Source of the DNA: Rubellimicrobium rubrum | GTDB lineage: Bacteria > Pseudomonadota > Alphaproteobacteria > Rhodobacterales > Rhodobacteraceae | Direction: 5' to 3' | Assembly: GCF_006152115.1 (NCBI RefSeq) | Contig: NZ_VDFU01000001.1 | Location: forward strand, 124,001 to 188,000 | DNA: 64,000 nucleotides | Part shown: positions 63,702 to 64,000 of the stretch, piece by piece | How the letters are laid out: each line of letters starts with the position of its first letter | Position numbering within the stretch: the first letter of the stretch is position 1 | Made by a program: the position numbers and the translations under genes | The notes under the pieces: model-generated | Told to the model about the DNA's origin: nothing | The model's database searches: none | The model's input: only the letters and a program-made list of their open reading frames with translations

Positions 63702-64000
63702 TCAGCCTCCCGCGAGCCGTCGCACCTCGGCCACGATCTCGGAGTTGGCAAAGGGCTTCGTCATGAACTCGGTCGCGCCTAGCCGCATGGCCAGTTCGCG
63801 GTCCTTCTCCTGCCCACGCGCGGTCAGCATCAGGACCGGAACGCTCGCCGTGTCCGGATCAGCTCGCAGGTCGCGCAGGATGTCGAAGCCCGACCGTCCT
63901 GGCAGCATGGCATCGAGCACGACGACCTCGGGCGAGCCGTTCTTGACCCGCGCGGCCGCCGTCGCTCCGTCGGCGTGCGTGTGCACCGTCCAGCCGTCGC
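63702..64000 (-). CDS. Response regulator receiver protein (partial)
   Basis: The final 98 or so residues of a protein whose start lies beyond the window. The phospho-acceptor Asp is in VVLDAMLPGRSGFDIL, Thr in VLMLTARG and Lys in FMTKPFANSE, with the stop soon after (VRRLAGG). So the receiver is C-terminal or the protein is a single receiver domain. It is the probable partner of the SSS-kinase downstream. Confidence 0.88.
   Translation of the reverse strand, partial: DGWTVHTHADGATAAARVKNGSPEVVVLDAMLPGRSGFDILRDLRADPDTASVPVLMLTARGQEKDRELAMRLGATEFMTKPFANSEIVAEVRRLAGG

Noticed and set aside
1-64000. CRISPR arrays, rRNA, replication origin
   Set aside because: No regularly spaced direct repeats, rRNA segments or dnaA-box clusters were seen by reading through the window.

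Overview
The window is GC-rich chromosomal DNA with dense, overlapping gene packing. Gene content and order (yajC-secD-secF joined to ccmABCDG, soxBDAG sarcosine oxidase, trpGD-ung-trpC-moaC-moeA-lexA, GapR-type DUF2312, a LexA box of the direct-repeat type) point to an alphaproteobacterium of the Rhodobacterales. Genus cannot be fixed from the sequence alone.

Layout. 1-619: 3' end of aconitase with a strong terminator, then a TM2 protein. 638-8084 (minus): one long run of ten tightly packed genes, yajC-secD-secF-Mth938-like-ccmA-ccmB-ccmC-ccmD-ccmG-phosphomannomutase, coupling protein export to cytochrome c maturation. 8291-20353: housekeeping and envelope genes (serS, TspO-like, der, bamB, a YfgM-like protein, Bcr/CflA efflux, Atm1-type ABC exporter, LysM protein, LOG protein, host-attachment-like protein, sodB). 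20677-26605 (minus): soxB-[Ala-rich 11-mer repeat protein]-soxD-soxA-soxG. 26777-34522 (plus): ccmI, ruvX, DUF1289, trpG, trpD, ung, trpC, moaC, moeA, lexA. 34587-38754: a small ORF, an SDR, selD-selU for tRNA 2-selenouridine, and a DUF2934 protein.

39065-52989 is the main accessory region. It is a carbon or nitrogen uptake and catabolism cluster with a split CUT1-type ABC importer, two histidinol-dehydrogenase-family enzymes, an SDR, a bicupin, an alpha/beta hydrolase, an RraA-family protein, an amidase with a tiny AtzG-like partner, a double NTF2-fold protein and one LacI-family regulator. Four near-identical palindromes (consensus TGCA-N-ACGT-N-TGCA) sit in the three promoter regions that serve its four transcription units, so the cluster looks like a single local LacI regulon. 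The substrate is unknown. I know of no characterised pathway with this combination.

53049-55785 is a decayed strip at the 3' end of a tRNA-Thr gene. It carries fragments of an acyltransferase, IS3, IS6 and IS630 transposases and a tyrosine recombinase, with an intact metallophosphoesterase and a DUF427 gene between them. 55922-64000 returns to ordinary genes: an iron-type ABC permease, GapR with an SMR exporter, a DUF442-type phosphatase, a DUF892 ferritin-like protein, a FliM/FliN-like protein, and a transporter-like histidine kinase with a small membrane partner and a response regulator cut by the window end.
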